From Candidatus Bathyarchaeota archaeon (lineage in GTDB: Archaea; Thermoproteota; Bathyarchaeia; Bathyarchaeales; Bathycorpusculaceae): a stretch of 64,000 nt of DNA. The notes under the pieces are model-generated. The model saw only the letters and a list, made by a program, of their open reading frames with translations, searched no databases and had not been told where the DNA came from. The stretch is from the NCBI GenBank assembly GCA_003141855.1, contig PLNS01000021.1:1-64000 (forward strand), given 5' to 3'. The translations under genes were made by a program, and so were the position numbers. Below, one piece after another: positions 25,034 through 33,301 of the stretch (the first letter of the stretch is position 1; each line of letters begins with the position of its first letter).

Positions 25034-25450
25034 ATGAAAAGTGATATCGAAAAAAAGAGAGGAATAATATATGTAAGAACCAACCTGAGAGCATGCGAAC
25101 GCCTTATTGACCAGATTGAAATCTGCCTGCGCCTCAACGACTGGATTAAACTGTGCCGCAAAACCATGAAGAATGAAATGGTAATTGAGGTCCACGCTCC
25201 AATAATAGATTTAGGTTTCGGAGTGACCAGGCGCAAACCAAGATTGAAGAAACTGAGTAGCTTAGTTAAAAGCAGGAGCATCGACTTTCTGTATATTTAC
25301 GATTTGTCTAGGCTTGGCAGAAAAGTCACTGAGGTTTTTGAGCTGTTGCAGACTTTAAAAGAATCAGGCGTTGAAGTGAAAACAGATGAAGGCGGCATCA
25401 ATCTCTTCCAAGAGAGCTTGAGTCTAATTGCATGTCCAGCAATTGCGTAA
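25034..25450 (+). CDS. Truncated resolvase-domain protein, catalytically inactive
   Basis: This 138-residue protein has a very strong ribosome-binding site (AGGAGGTGAT, 25021-25030). The fold is recognisable: IIYVRTNLRACERL at the N-terminus and IYDLSRLGRKVTEVFELL in the middle. Relative to active resolvases the nucleophile Ser is Asn and the Asp of the DR..R motif is Ser, so two core residues are missing. There is no DNA-binding recombinase domain. It may act as a dimerisation partner or inhibitor. It is the last gene of the plus-strand operon. Confidence 0.7.
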   Translation: MKSDIEKKRGIIYVRTNLRACERLIDQIEICLRLNDWIKLCRKTMKNEMVIEVHAPIIDLGFGVTRRKPRLKKLSSLVKSRSIDFLYIYDLSRLGRKVTEVFELLQTLKESGVEVKTDEGGINLFQESLSLIACPAIA

Positions 25451-25596
25451 CTGAAGACAAACCTCTTTTCCTTTCTTTTTTGAACGAATATTTAATGTTA
25501 AAATTTTATGTTATAAGGAAACCTATCAAAGAAGCTTGCTAAATCAATAACGTTTTATTCTCTTTTCCGATTTACTTGTGTCAGCATTTCTTGTAT

Positions 25597-26454
25597 TTAC
25601 AGGTAAATCTTGAAGAGAAGATGTTTGGATATCTCCTGGTACCGCGTGCACATCGTCGCCTGCGTTATCCGCCCTATCTCAGCTATTTCTCTTTGTGTCT
25701 TGGTTTCACCGCCTATTATGGACGAGATATAACACGATGCGGCGGCTATACTTACAGGGTTTTTCCCTTTGGCAAATCTCTGATCTTTAATCGCGCAAAT
25801 GATTTTTTCCGCTAGCTCTATGGTTTTGTCTTTTTCGAATAGGCTTCTTGCCAGCTTGCTCACGTATAGTTCTGAAGTAGCGGGGCTTGATAGGGGCTTT
25901 ATTTTCTTGAAAAGACGGTTGTGGACGCGTCTGATTTTGTCGGGGCTAATTTTCGTCAAGTATGCTATTTGATTTAATGAGGTTGCAATTCCTGCTTGTC
26001 TGCACGCGATGTAGACTATGGTTGCGGCTAGTACTTTTGTGGGGTTTCTTCGGGTTAGGTTTGAGTTGATAATTTTCTTGTAGATTTCTAAGGCAAGTTT
26101 TAGTGTGCTTTCTGGAAGGGACAAGGTTTGTCCGATTTTTGTGATCTCAAAAAGGGTTGTCGCCAACCTTTTTTCTGTGGCGTCGGAAACACCGAGCAGT
26201 TTTTGCCACTTCTTGTAACCGCCTTCGCCAAAATCTATATCAGCCACAGGTTTTGTGGTCATATTTTTCGAGTGGTTCGGCTCAAGTTTTTTGGACTTTA
26301 GTTTTTGGTTCTTGAGGTCTTTTAGGTCTATTACGGTACTACAGTTGACGCATATTGTTTTCTGGTCGTATTGCATAGTTTTTTTGCTTCCGCAATTAGG
26401 GCATTTTACGCTTCTTGCTGGTGACCTTTTAGGGGTTGATTTTTGCAGAGTCAT
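25597..26454 (-). CDS. tfb: Transcription initiation factor TFB
   Basis: This 285-residue TFIIB homologue starts at ATG 26454 (GAGG at the right distance); a TTG at 26469 is an alternative. The N-terminal zinc ribbon is CPNCGSKK and CVNCSTVI. A B-reader/linker region follows, then two cyclin folds (VLAATIVYIACRQAGIATSL, PVSIAAASCYISSII) that bind TBP-DNA and BRE. It is the last gene of the minus-strand recombinase/nuclease operon, so the element carries its own general factor and may redirect transcription to its own promoters. Confidence 0.9.
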   Translation of the reverse strand: MTLQKSTPKRSPARSVKCPNCGSKKTMQYDQKTICVNCSTVIDLKDLKNQKLKSKKLEPNHSKNMTTKPVADIDFGEGGYKKWQKLLGVSDATEKRLATTLFEITKIGQTLSLPESTLKLALEIYKKIINSNLTRRNPTKVLAATIVYIACRQAGIATSLNQIAYLTKISPDKIRRVHNRLFKKIKPLSSPATSELYVSKLARSLFEKDKTIELAEKIICAIKDQRFAKGKNPVSIAAASCYISSIIGGETKTQREIAEIGRITQATMCTRYQEISKHLLFKIYL

Positions 26455-26465
26455 CGCATTAATCC

Positions 26466-27412
26466 TCAATGGTTCATGATTGTTGGGGATGGTTTCTTGG
26501 GCTCCAGAAGTTCGGAATATCGGTTGAAAACTTTTTCTATTTTGAGTGTTTTTCTGTCTCTTGGCATTGGCGGTCTTTTAGCGTTTCCTCTTTTGTATCT
26601 GGTTCGAACTTGCTGTGCTTTTCTGAAAAGTTTCAAGTCAACAATTCTAAATTCTTTCACGAATTCATGAAAGCCAGCACAATTGAATTGTCCGACATAC
26701 AATTCATTCGTGACGATTTTATGGACAGTTCTGCTTGTCCATATCTTGATCTTCTTGGAAACGATTTTTTCTTGGGTCAGTATAAAAGCGGTTTGTGGAA
26801 GACTTTTTATTTTAACATACATTCGGATGATTTTGTTTACTAGTGCAACTTCAGAGTTGTTGGGGCGGAGATCACCATTTTTGCGTCTGTCAAATCCCAG
26901 CGGCACCATTGCATTTGGCCATTTGTGTTCTTTAATAAGCCGATATAAGCCCATTTGTGTCCGTTCGCCAATTATTTCTCTTTCAAGCTCGCTATAGCTT
27001 GCCAGGTTTCGAAAGTTAAATCTGCCGAGAGCTGAAACAGTGTCAACGTTTTCGGTGACAGAGCAAAGACCTATCCCCAGCTTACGTAGCGTTCTTTCAG
27101 TGTTGACGAGGTCGCAAAGGCTTCTGCAGAATCTATCAAGTTTCCAGGCTATGACTAAGTCAAATTCTTTTGCGTTGGCTTTCTCCATCATACATTGGAA
27201 TTTTGGTCGGTCTGTGTTTTCTCCGCTTTTTGCTTCGTCAACAAAAATGTATTTCACTATCCAGCCTTGTTCTTCGCAACGTTGCAGGCAGCAACTAACT
27301 TGCCCATCGATTGAATAGTTGAATCTGTTGCCTGAAGTCCGAGCGTAAACTGCGGCAAGTTTTTGGTTTTGTGGGCTGTCTATTTTGGCTTTCGTGTTAG
27401 TTTGTCTCCCAT
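26466..27412 (-). CDS. Serine recombinase (active-site intact), start region disrupted
   Basis: The conserved N-terminus LAAVYARTSGNRFNYSIDGQ (Arg and nucleophile Ser) lies upstream of GTG 27257, the first normal start in its frame, which would omit the active site. ATG 27412 with one base added in the A run near 27384 gives a complete recombinase of about 315 residues. Otherwise the frame is continuous through a single TAG (27450-27452) with the gene upstream. KLDRFCRSLCDL is intact and a recombinase domain with MVPLGFDRRKNGD follows. It overlaps the possible TTG start of tfb. Confidence 0.75.
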
Positions 27413-27449
27413 TGTTATGTGATTTATGAAAATTTGGGCTTGAATTCGT

Positions 27450-27869
27450 CTAAACCAAACCCGACATTTCAGGTTCATTCACCGACTGTAGCGCCACATG
27501 GAAATCCCGGAGGATTTTGCTTACCTCTAATAGTTCCCTGGGAGATCGAGATATTCGGTCAATACTTGAAACCACAACGATATCGAAAGAGTACTGCGCT
27601 GCCTTCATCAACATCAGAGAGAGTTCTGGTCTTTCAATAGCCTCTTCGCTCACGCCTTCGTCAAAAAAGAGGTTAGAAAGGATCCAGCCTTTCTGGGTGA
27701 TATATTCACTGCACCTTTTTACTTGCTCGATATTACTATCGTTTTGATTTCCTCGGGCTGTACGAGTATAGATCGCCGCTCTAACGATGTTGGTTTTGCA
27801 GGCGTTTCCTTTTTGGCTGCTTGATGAGCCGTTCAAATTTGTGTGTGGTGATTCTTTCTCGTTTGACAT
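27450..27869 (-). CDS. Resolvase-domain protein with Ser replaced by Ala
   Basis: This 139-residue protein reads AIYTRTARGNQNDSN where active enzymes have R-x-S, so the nucleophile is Ala. SSIDRISRSPREL keeps the Asp-Arg..Arg set. It contains only the catalytic fold and stops at TAG 27450, in the same frame as the recombinase that follows. It is probably a non-catalytic partner of that protein. It starts 3 nt after the stop of the nuclease-like gene, so the operon is tightly packed. Confidence 0.75.
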   Translation of the reverse strand: MSNEKESPHTNLNGSSSSQKGNACKTNIVRAAIYTRTARGNQNDSNIEQVKRCSEYITQKGWILSNLFFDEGVSEEAIERPELSLMLMKAAQYSFDIVVVSSIDRISRSPRELLEVSKILRDFHVALQSVNEPEMSGLV

Positions 27870-27872
27870 TTG

Positions 27873-29135
27873 CTAATTAACCTCCGGTACAACTTGGGTT
27901 GTTTCGATTTGAAATACGGCTTCATTTATCCGCGCTTGAAGTTCACCCAAAACACGTTTCAGATGAACATCAAGCTGTTCAGTGTCGTCCATTATTCCCT
28001 TAGCATTTGTTGCAATTCGCTGGGTTTTTTCCCTAATTTTTCTAACCCATTCGACGTATTGACTTGCCTCTTGAATCGCAGAGTTTATCTTTTTTTCAGC
28101 GAACAATTTGGCAAAGTCCATTTCTCTTGGCTGAAATGGACGCAACGCAATAATGGCTGCTCTGAGTGCGCCATAGGAAATTTGAAAGTATCTTCTGTCA
28201 GTAACTAAAATAGTTCCTTCGGGACAAATTTCAATAAGAAAGCCATTTGTGCTTTTTGGCATGGTCTCGACAGCAAGGATCGCGAGCTTCTCACCCCTCA
28301 CTAACATGTGTCTTCTCAGCTGCTGAATGAATCCACGATCCCACCCTCGACTGTTTTTCTTAGATTCAATAAGAATTTTTTGGCCAAGATTTGCCCCGTT
28401 AAACCTGGGCATAGCTACAAGATCAATATCGCCAGAGCCACCAAGATGTGTACAATCGTCTTCCGGATAGTAATCGCGAAGTTCTTGAATGAGTTCTAGT
28501 TCTCCAATTTTTCCTTTTTCGCCAGGTATTTTTTGAGAACGAATCAATTCCTCAAGCAAGGGTAAGGTCATAGGAATCAACTGCGTGAGCAGTTTCATCT
28601 GCTCCGGTTCGGGAAAGCCCATTTTTTCAAGAGTTCCCTTGAATTTCATTGCCAGATCTTGTTCGAGTTCGGTTAGTCTTATTTTGTTTGATAGGTTCAA
28701 TTGTTCAAATGCGGTCTGAATCGAACTCATGAACTCCGTTGGTTTGGGCGAGAAGTCCACAATTGTTTTAAACTGTTTTTCAAATGTTGATCGGCTTTCA
28801 TAGAACTCTGCCTGGATACTGCTTCTTAGCTCATCAGGGAGTTTCTCTACTATTCTTGGCAATTTTTCAATCGTAAGTTTAATTGGCTCTAGAATTTTGT
28901 ATGCTTCTTGCTGAAAATTCTTCACCATTGCTTTTGCCAACCCATCCAGAAGTTCAGACTCAGCAACGTGTTTAAGCTGAGGAAAGTTTTCCCAGACAAT
29001 TTTTGCCAATGATAGTGAGGCGTTTATTTTACCTTCTTTGGCTCGCGCTTCAAGAAAATCAAGAGTTTCTTTGTCAACGCTACAATTTGAGAAACTACTT
29101 CCACAAATTGGGCATTCTATTGAAGTTGTATTCAT
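27873..29135 (-). CDS. Zinc-finger, coiled-coil, PD-(D/E)XK-type protein (DUF2130-like)
   Basis: This 420-residue protein has an N-terminal CPICGSSFSNC finger, long helical/coiled-coil segments to about residue 205, and then GKIGELELIQELRDYYPEDD, GSGDIDLVAM and ILIESKKNSRGWDR. The Asp and the E-x-K fit a PD-(D/E)XK nuclease core. A further helical region ends the protein. The layout resembles DUF2130-type proteins; activity is unproven. Being sandwiched between recombinase genes in one operon, it may process recombination intermediates or defend the element. Confidence 0.65.
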   Translation of the reverse strand: MNTTSIECPICGSSFSNCSVDKETLDFLEARAKEGKINASLSLAKIVWENFPQLKHVAESELLDGLAKAMVKNFQQEAYKILEPIKLTIEKLPRIVEKLPDELRSSIQAEFYESRSTFEKQFKTIVDFSPKPTEFMSSIQTAFEQLNLSNKIRLTELEQDLAMKFKGTLEKMGFPEPEQMKLLTQLIPMTLPLLEELIRSQKIPGEKGKIGELELIQELRDYYPEDDCTHLGGSGDIDLVAMPRFNGANLGQKILIESKKNSRGWDRGFIQQLRRHMLVRGEKLAILAVETMPKSTNGFLIEICPEGTILVTDRRYFQISYGALRAAIIALRPFQPREMDFAKLFAEKKINSAIQEASQYVEWVRKIREKTQRIATNAKGIMDDTEQLDVHLKRVLGELQARINEAVFQIETTQVVPEVN

Positions 29136-29221
29136 ATTCAGTTACTCCTCTGATGGTTTATTTTCGCATTTTTCGCTCGAATAATGAAAAACTATTTCCT
29201 TCCAAACCATTTTTCGTCACC

Positions 29222-29572
29222 TCAACGATTAAGTTGGCTTTCTTGGATATTCCAACAAGCGATCATTCCAATAAAATATCCTTCTGATTTGCCGCGACAT
29301 AAAAGGTAGCTAACTACAAAGTCAAATTTGTTCGACCGGGCTCGGGCTCTCAAAAGTTCAGTTATATCAGTTCCATCTTTCTGGAGGAATAAGTCCCCCG
29401 AAAATAGCAGACCCTGGCTATTCAGATATTTTTGGCAGGCCTCTATTTGTTTTGCGATGCTAACTTCTTGTGAGGCGGATTGGTTAACATAAATGGCGGC
29501 AAGTTGGTTATTTTTCGGCACCGAAGGTTCTGAGTATTTTTTGTCGTTGTTTACAAAATTAGGTTTAATCAT
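29222..29572 (-). CDS. Truncated resolvase-like protein, inactive
   Basis: This 116-residue protein starts at ATG 29572 with GGAG upstream. AIYVNQSASQEVSIAKQIEA aligns with the start of resolvases: the Ser position is kept, but the essential Arg before it is Asn. The DR..R motif has become LLCRGKSEG, so Asp and the second Arg are lost. No DNA-binding domain. It is the first gene of the minus-strand operon and is divergent from abrB, with a palindromic operator between them. Confidence 0.6.
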   Translation of the reverse strand: MIKPNFVNNDKKYSEPSVPKNNQLAAIYVNQSASQEVSIAKQIEACQKYLNSQGLLFSGDLFLQKDGTDITELLRARARSNKFDFVVSYLLCRGKSEGYFIGMIACWNIQESQLNR

Positions 29573-29600
29573 ATTTTCATTTCTCCGTAACATGTTTATA

Positions 29601-29665
29601 GGTTATATAACCTTTATAGGTTAAATAACCAAAGAGAATGTAAAGCATATAAAGGTTATGTTACC
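29601..29665. promoter_or_regulatory. Array of GGTTA palindromes between divergent genes
   Basis: GGTTATATAACC (29601-29612) and GGTTAAATAACC (29619-29630) are perfect or near-perfect palindromes, GGTTATGTTACC (29654-29665) is a third imperfect copy and a GGTTAATG half-site follows at 29681. They cover the promoter region of both the minus-strand recombinase operon and the AbrB gene. Autoregulation by the AbrB protein is the simplest reading. Confidence 0.6.
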
Positions 29666-29690
29666 AATATCGCCAATAAAGGTTAATGAA

Positions 29691-29849
29691 ATGCGGAAAG
29701 AAGTCGCCATTATTTCAGTTGTACGCAATGGAAGAATAACAATACCTGAAGAATTACGAAAAGAGCTAGGAATAATTGATGGAACAAAAATTAAAGTGGA
29801 ACTCGATATTGAAAGCGGCAGAAAAAGCGTCGTTCTTACAAAGATGTAA
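29691..29849 (+). CDS. AbrB-family DNA-binding protein
   Basis: From ATG 29691 this is 52 residues, essentially one swapped-hairpin AbrB domain: ISVVRNGRITIPEELRKELG and GTKIKVELDIESGRKSVVLT. An in-frame start 33 nt upstream exists but lies inside the operator array. No PIN gene follows, so it is unlikely to be a VapB. It probably represses the divergent recombinase operon and itself through the GGTTA palindromes. Confidence 0.75.
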   Translation: MRKEVAIISVVRNGRITIPEELRKELGIIDGTKIKVELDIESGRKSVVLTKM

Positions 29850-30024
29850 TCCAAACAACGAGCCAGATTCCTTTGGAAGATTTTAATTGAAATAAAGTCC
29901 GCGAAGAATGTTTAGAGGTATCCTGTTAGGACGACTAATCTGCAGAATAACCTCTTTCGACTCAATTTGTATTAGCTTAGCTATTTATAATCGCTTGAAA
30001 ATAAGAGAGTAATGTGGGATTCTA

Positions 30025-30201
30025 TTGGTTAGTGAATTTGAAAAACGTGTAGATCTTTTGAAATTGGACAAGAAAACTACGGAACAAATTATGCAATTGA
30101 TAGTTGAGGTTGGAAAAGAGTATCCATGTTTATCTTGTGGGTCAAGGGGGAAATGTGAAAATTTTAAGTGGCATGTAAAGTGGTTTGGAAAGCAAGAATG
30201 A
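30025..30201 (+). CDS. Small zinc-knuckle protein
   Basis: TTG 30025 to TGA 30201 encodes 58 residues. An N-terminal helix (EFEKRVDLLKLDKKTTEQIM) is followed by CLSCGSRGKC, a plausible metal site, and an aromatic basic end (FKWHVKWFGKQE). A TATA-like TATTTATAATCG lies about 45 bp upstream. The gene converges with the one at 30207. Function unknown. Confidence 0.6.
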   Translation: MVSEFEKRVDLLKLDKKTTEQIMQLIVEVGKEYPCLSCGSRGKCENFKWHVKWFGKQE

Positions 30202-30206
30202 TGATT

Positions 30207-30455
30207 CTATTTTCTTTTTATTAGAGTGTATTTCCCCGAATCATTCCGTTCAAAGATTTCAGGTAGCTTAATGGGATTTCCTTTTCTGTGATGTACCAAA
30301 AATATTCCATAATATTTTTCAGCAAACCCTGGGCAAGCTGCCATTAGGTCTTTTGCATCGAATGGTTCTTTCAATTTTTTCTTTTCTATGGCTTCTTTAA
30401 CACAGCTTAAAAGATTATTTTTCAAACGATCCACCTGACATATTCTCTGCTTCAA
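30207..30455 (-). CDS. Small hypothetical protein
   Basis: This 82-residue basic protein contains an EKKKLKEPFDAKDLMAACPG segment and a FLVHHRKGNPIKLPEIFERN segment that looks like a small winged helix or wing strand, ending in KYTLIKRK. I cannot name a family. It sits directly before the dnd promoter region on the opposite strand. It could be a regulator, but there is no direct evidence. Confidence 0.5.
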   Translation of the reverse strand: MKQRICQVDRLKNNLLSCVKEAIEKKKLKEPFDAKDLMAACPGFAEKYYGIFLVHHRKGNPIKLPEIFERNDSGKYTLIKRK

Positions 30456-30713
30456 TGTGATTATATGTTTTTTGTTTATTTGTTGTAAAATATTTTTTAA
30501 AATGGGTGATTAGGGCCGAGTTACTAATTAATTTGTGAAAAGTGTAGTTTGTTTTTTAATTAAAAAATAGTTTTTTCAAAACTGGATTTATTTCGGCTTA
30601 TTTTTGTTTTTAAGGCTTAATTGAGTTTAATTCGGAAGTCTACAATTATAGTCTGGAAGTTCCAAAAGCTTTTAACTGAGTTCCTATAATTCTGGAAGTA
30701 AGCGGTAATATCA
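30456..30713 (+). promoter_or_regulatory. Promoter/operator region of the dnd operon
   Basis: CCAAAAGCTTTTAAC at 30662-30676 is a BRE/TATA-like box about 40 bp before the dndB ATG. TCTGGAAGT occurs at 30652-30660 and 30691-30699, with a variant TTCGGAAGT at 30631-30639, so direct repeats flank the TATA box with spacings of 21 and 39 bp. DndB homologues are known repressors of dnd operons, so these may be its binding sites (inference). Confidence 0.5.
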
Positions 30714-31859
30714 ATGGCTGAGGAACCTATTAATGATTTGTTAGCCGACTTCAAAGATGCGGAATCCAACAACTATACTTTTATGGCTCTCAGGGGGATA
30801 CAAGCAGGCCGAGAATACTACAGCGTAATGTGCCAATTAAGTTTCATTCCTAAACTATTTATGTTTGATGAAAAACAGCTACCTCCTGCACTAAGAGCTC
30901 AACGACAACTAAACCGCGGCAGGATCCCAACAATTAGCCGGTATATCCTGGATGATCCTGAAAATTATGTATTTTCTTCTATCACAGCTTCAATCGACGG
31001 GCGTGTTGAGTTTGTACCCTTCCGTTCAAATGGAGCAGCAAGCAAAGTAGGTCACCTCATCATTCCTCAATCTGCAAGATTCGTGATAAATGACGGACAA
31101 CATCGAAAGGCAGCGATTGAAGACGCACTAAAAAAAATGCCCAAACTTGGGGTGGAGCACATATCCGTAGTTTTCTTTGTTGATGGCGGGTTGAAACGAA
31201 GCCAACAAATGTTTTCCGATTTAAATAAGCATGCTTTAAGACCTACAATGTCTCTTGCAATTTTATATAACCATAGAGATCCTTTGGCACGTTTATGCAA
31301 GAAAATTGCGGATCAAGTTCCAGTTTTTGAGGAACGGATTGAGATTGAGAAAAGCTCAATATCCAATAGATCGAACAAGCTGTTTACTTTGAGTAGTCTT
31401 TACCAAGCAACGAAATCCCTACTTAGTATTAACCAAAAAGTTGGGCGTTTTCCAGAAAAAAGTGAAACCACCGCAATTCAGTATTGGACTGAAGTGTCTA
31501 AACACATGCCTCTTTGGCAACTTGTCAAAGAAGGGAAAGCGGCTGCTTATGATCTAAGAAGGAACTATGTTAATGTTCATGGAATCGTACTTCAGGCATT
31601 AGGCACTGCTGGTCGAGCGTTGCTTGACGAATACCCTGATGGCTGGAAAGAAAGATTAGATGGTCTTGAAAAAATCGATTGGTCTCGTTCGAATAAAGCG
31701 GTCTGGGAAGGACGCGCCATTTATTCGGGTAGAATTTCTGCCTCAAACATGAACGTAGCTCTAGTTACAATAGTAATTAAAGAAGCGCTAGGACTACATT
31801 TAGGGCAAGTTGAGCTGGAATTAGAAAGAAACTTTCAAGAAAAAAGCAGAGCTGACTAA
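30714..31859 (+). CDS. dndB: DndB, DGQHR-domain regulator of DNA phosphorothioation
   Basis: This 381-residue protein carries the signature DGQHR at residues 127-131 (FVINDGQHRKAAI), together with the usual surrounding blocks (ISRYILDDPENYVFSSITAS, MFSDLNKHALRPT). In bacteria DndB represses the dnd operon and tunes modification frequency. It is the first gene of the operon, two nt before dndC. Archaeal dnd sets often lack dndB, so its presence here is of interest. Confidence 0.92.
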   Translation: MAEEPINDLLADFKDAESNNYTFMALRGIQAGREYYSVMCQLSFIPKLFMFDEKQLPPALRAQRQLNRGRIPTISRYILDDPENYVFSSITASIDGRVEFVPFRSNGAASKVGHLIIPQSARFVINDGQHRKAAIEDALKKMPKLGVEHISVVFFVDGGLKRSQQMFSDLNKHALRPTMSLAILYNHRDPLARLCKKIADQVPVFEERIEIEKSSISNRSNKLFTLSSLYQATKSLLSINQKVGRFPEKSETTAIQYWTEVSKHMPLWQLVKEGKAAAYDLRRNYVNVHGIVLQALGTAGRALLDEYPDGWKERLDGLEKIDWSRSNKAVWEGRAIYSGRISASNMNVALVTIVIKEALGLHLGQVELELERNFQEKSRAD

Positions 31860-31861
31860 AA

Positions 31862-33301
31862 ATGGACACAGTTACTGAGCAAACAATCTCAACTTCAATT
31901 TTTGACAAACAGAACCTAAAAGATATTCATAAAGAAATACAAGAAGTCTATTTATCCGATCACAGACCATGGGTAATAGGTTACAGTGGCGGTAAAGATT
32001 CAACAACATCGCTTCAACTCATTTTCTACGCGCTCTCTGAGTTACCCCTGGAAAAACGTAACAAAACTGTTCATGTTATATCGACTGATACGTTAGTTGA
32101 AACTCCTTTAATGGTGGATCTGATCGACAACACTCTGAAAAGAATCGCCACAAAAGCTGCCGAAGCTAATTTACCTATTGTAACTCACCGGTTAAAACCG
32201 CTTATAACTGATAGTTTTTGGGTAAATCTAATAGGAAAAGGGTATCCGGCACCCTCCCAACGTTTTCGATGGTGCACAGAACGTCTCAAGATCGAGCCCG
32301 CAAATAGGTTCATAACCGAACAGCTATCAAAATACGGTGAAGTAGTTTTAGTACTTGGAGTGCGACGCCAAGAAAGTGCCACACGCGCTCAAGTCATCAA
32401 TCTTTATGAAATTCCTAATTCCGTTTTATCAAGACATTCAACATTTTCTAGCGCCTTTGTATATGCACCAATAAAAGAATGGAGCATTAATGACGTCTGG
32501 TCGTACCTGTTACAGGTTCCTTCTCCCTGGGGTAATGAGAATAGAGATTTAGTCGCATTGTACAAAACAGCCCAAGGCGAATGCCCCTTGGTAGTGGATG
32601 ACACAACACCAACATGTGGCAACAGCCGATTCGGATGTTGGGTCTGCACTTTAGTAAGCGAAGACAAGTCCCTAAAAGCTCTTATCGATTCAGGAGAAAC
32701 ATGGCTCCACCCACTATTGGAGATTCATGATTTTCTTGTTAAGACGCAAAATCCGGAAAACAAACATCTATACAGAGAATATAAGCGAAAAGACGGAAAA
32801 GTATGGTTCAAAAGTGATGGATCGGGATCGATCTCAAGAGGCCCTTACACTCTCGAAGTTCGCAAGCAAATATTATCAATGGTATTGAAAGCGCAGATAA
32901 GCGCTAACGCTCAAAACCCAGGTTTCAATCTGCAACTGATTCTTCCTGAAGAGTTGTATGAAATAAGGCGCCTCTGGAGAACCAAAGAAGGTGACTGGGA
33001 GGATTCCTTACCAAAAATCTATAGAGAAATAAACGGCGCCGATCTGGAATGGTTGCAAGACGACGTTGCCTTTTCAATAAAAGAAAAATCTTTGTTACTT
33101 GAGATCTGCAACAAACACAATCTTCCTCTTGGTCTTGCGATGAAAATTCTTGATGTGGCTCTTCAATCAAGAGGCATGACGCGACGTGCTTCTATTTATA
33201 AAAAGATTAACCGAATTTTTTCTGAAGAATGGCGAACCGAAGAAGATTTGCTTAAAGAAGTAAAAACTGTTGATGGTAAAGTTCCGGGGGGACCTGCATA
33301 A
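31862..33301 (+). CDS. dndC: DndC, phosphorothioation sulfurtransferase (PAPS-reductase-like)
   Basis: This 479-residue protein has the PP-loop SGGKDST at residues 42-48 that binds ATP. Cysteines in RWCTERLKIEP, GNSRFGCWVC and TCGNS would hold the 4Fe-4S cluster of DndC. The enzyme activates DNA or transfers sulfur mobilised by the cysteine desulfurase. It follows dndB by two nt, and its TAA overlaps the presumed start of dndD. Length and motif order are those of the family. Confidence 0.95.
   Translation: MDTVTEQTISTSIFDKQNLKDIHKEIQEVYLSDHRPWVIGYSGGKDSTTSLQLIFYALSELPLEKRNKTVHVISTDTLVETPLMVDLIDNTLKRIATKAAEANLPIVTHRLKPLITDSFWVNLIGKGYPAPSQRFRWCTERLKIEPANRFITEQLSKYGEVVLVLGVRRQESATRAQVINLYEIPNSVLSRHSTFSSAFVYAPIKEWSINDVWSYLLQVPSPWGNENRDLVALYKTAQGECPLVVDDTTPTCGNSRFGCWVCTLVSEDKSLKALIDSGETWLHPLLEIHDFLVKTQNPENKHLYREYKRKDGKVWFKSDGSGSISRGPYTLEVRKQILSMVLKAQISANAQNPGFNLQLILPEELYEIRRLWRTKEGDWEDSLPKIYREINGADLEWLQDDVAFSIKEKSLLLEICNKHNLPLGLAMKILDVALQSRGMTRRASIYKKINRIFSEEWRTEEDLLKEVKTVDGKVPGGPA

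Noticed and set aside
26890..26904. 15-nt exact match to the tRNA-Pro T-arm/acceptor (18905-18919) as an attachment site
   Set aside because: It lies inside a recombinase gene and encodes a conserved Pro-Leu-Gly-Phe motif; no tRNA-like flanks. Coincidence with coding constraint is more likely.
27450..27452. Pyrrolysine at the in-frame TAG
   Set aside because: TAG is used as an ordinary stop by several genes here (for example those ending at 4509, 10388, 50189 and 63860), and no PYLIS-like or pyl gene is visible.
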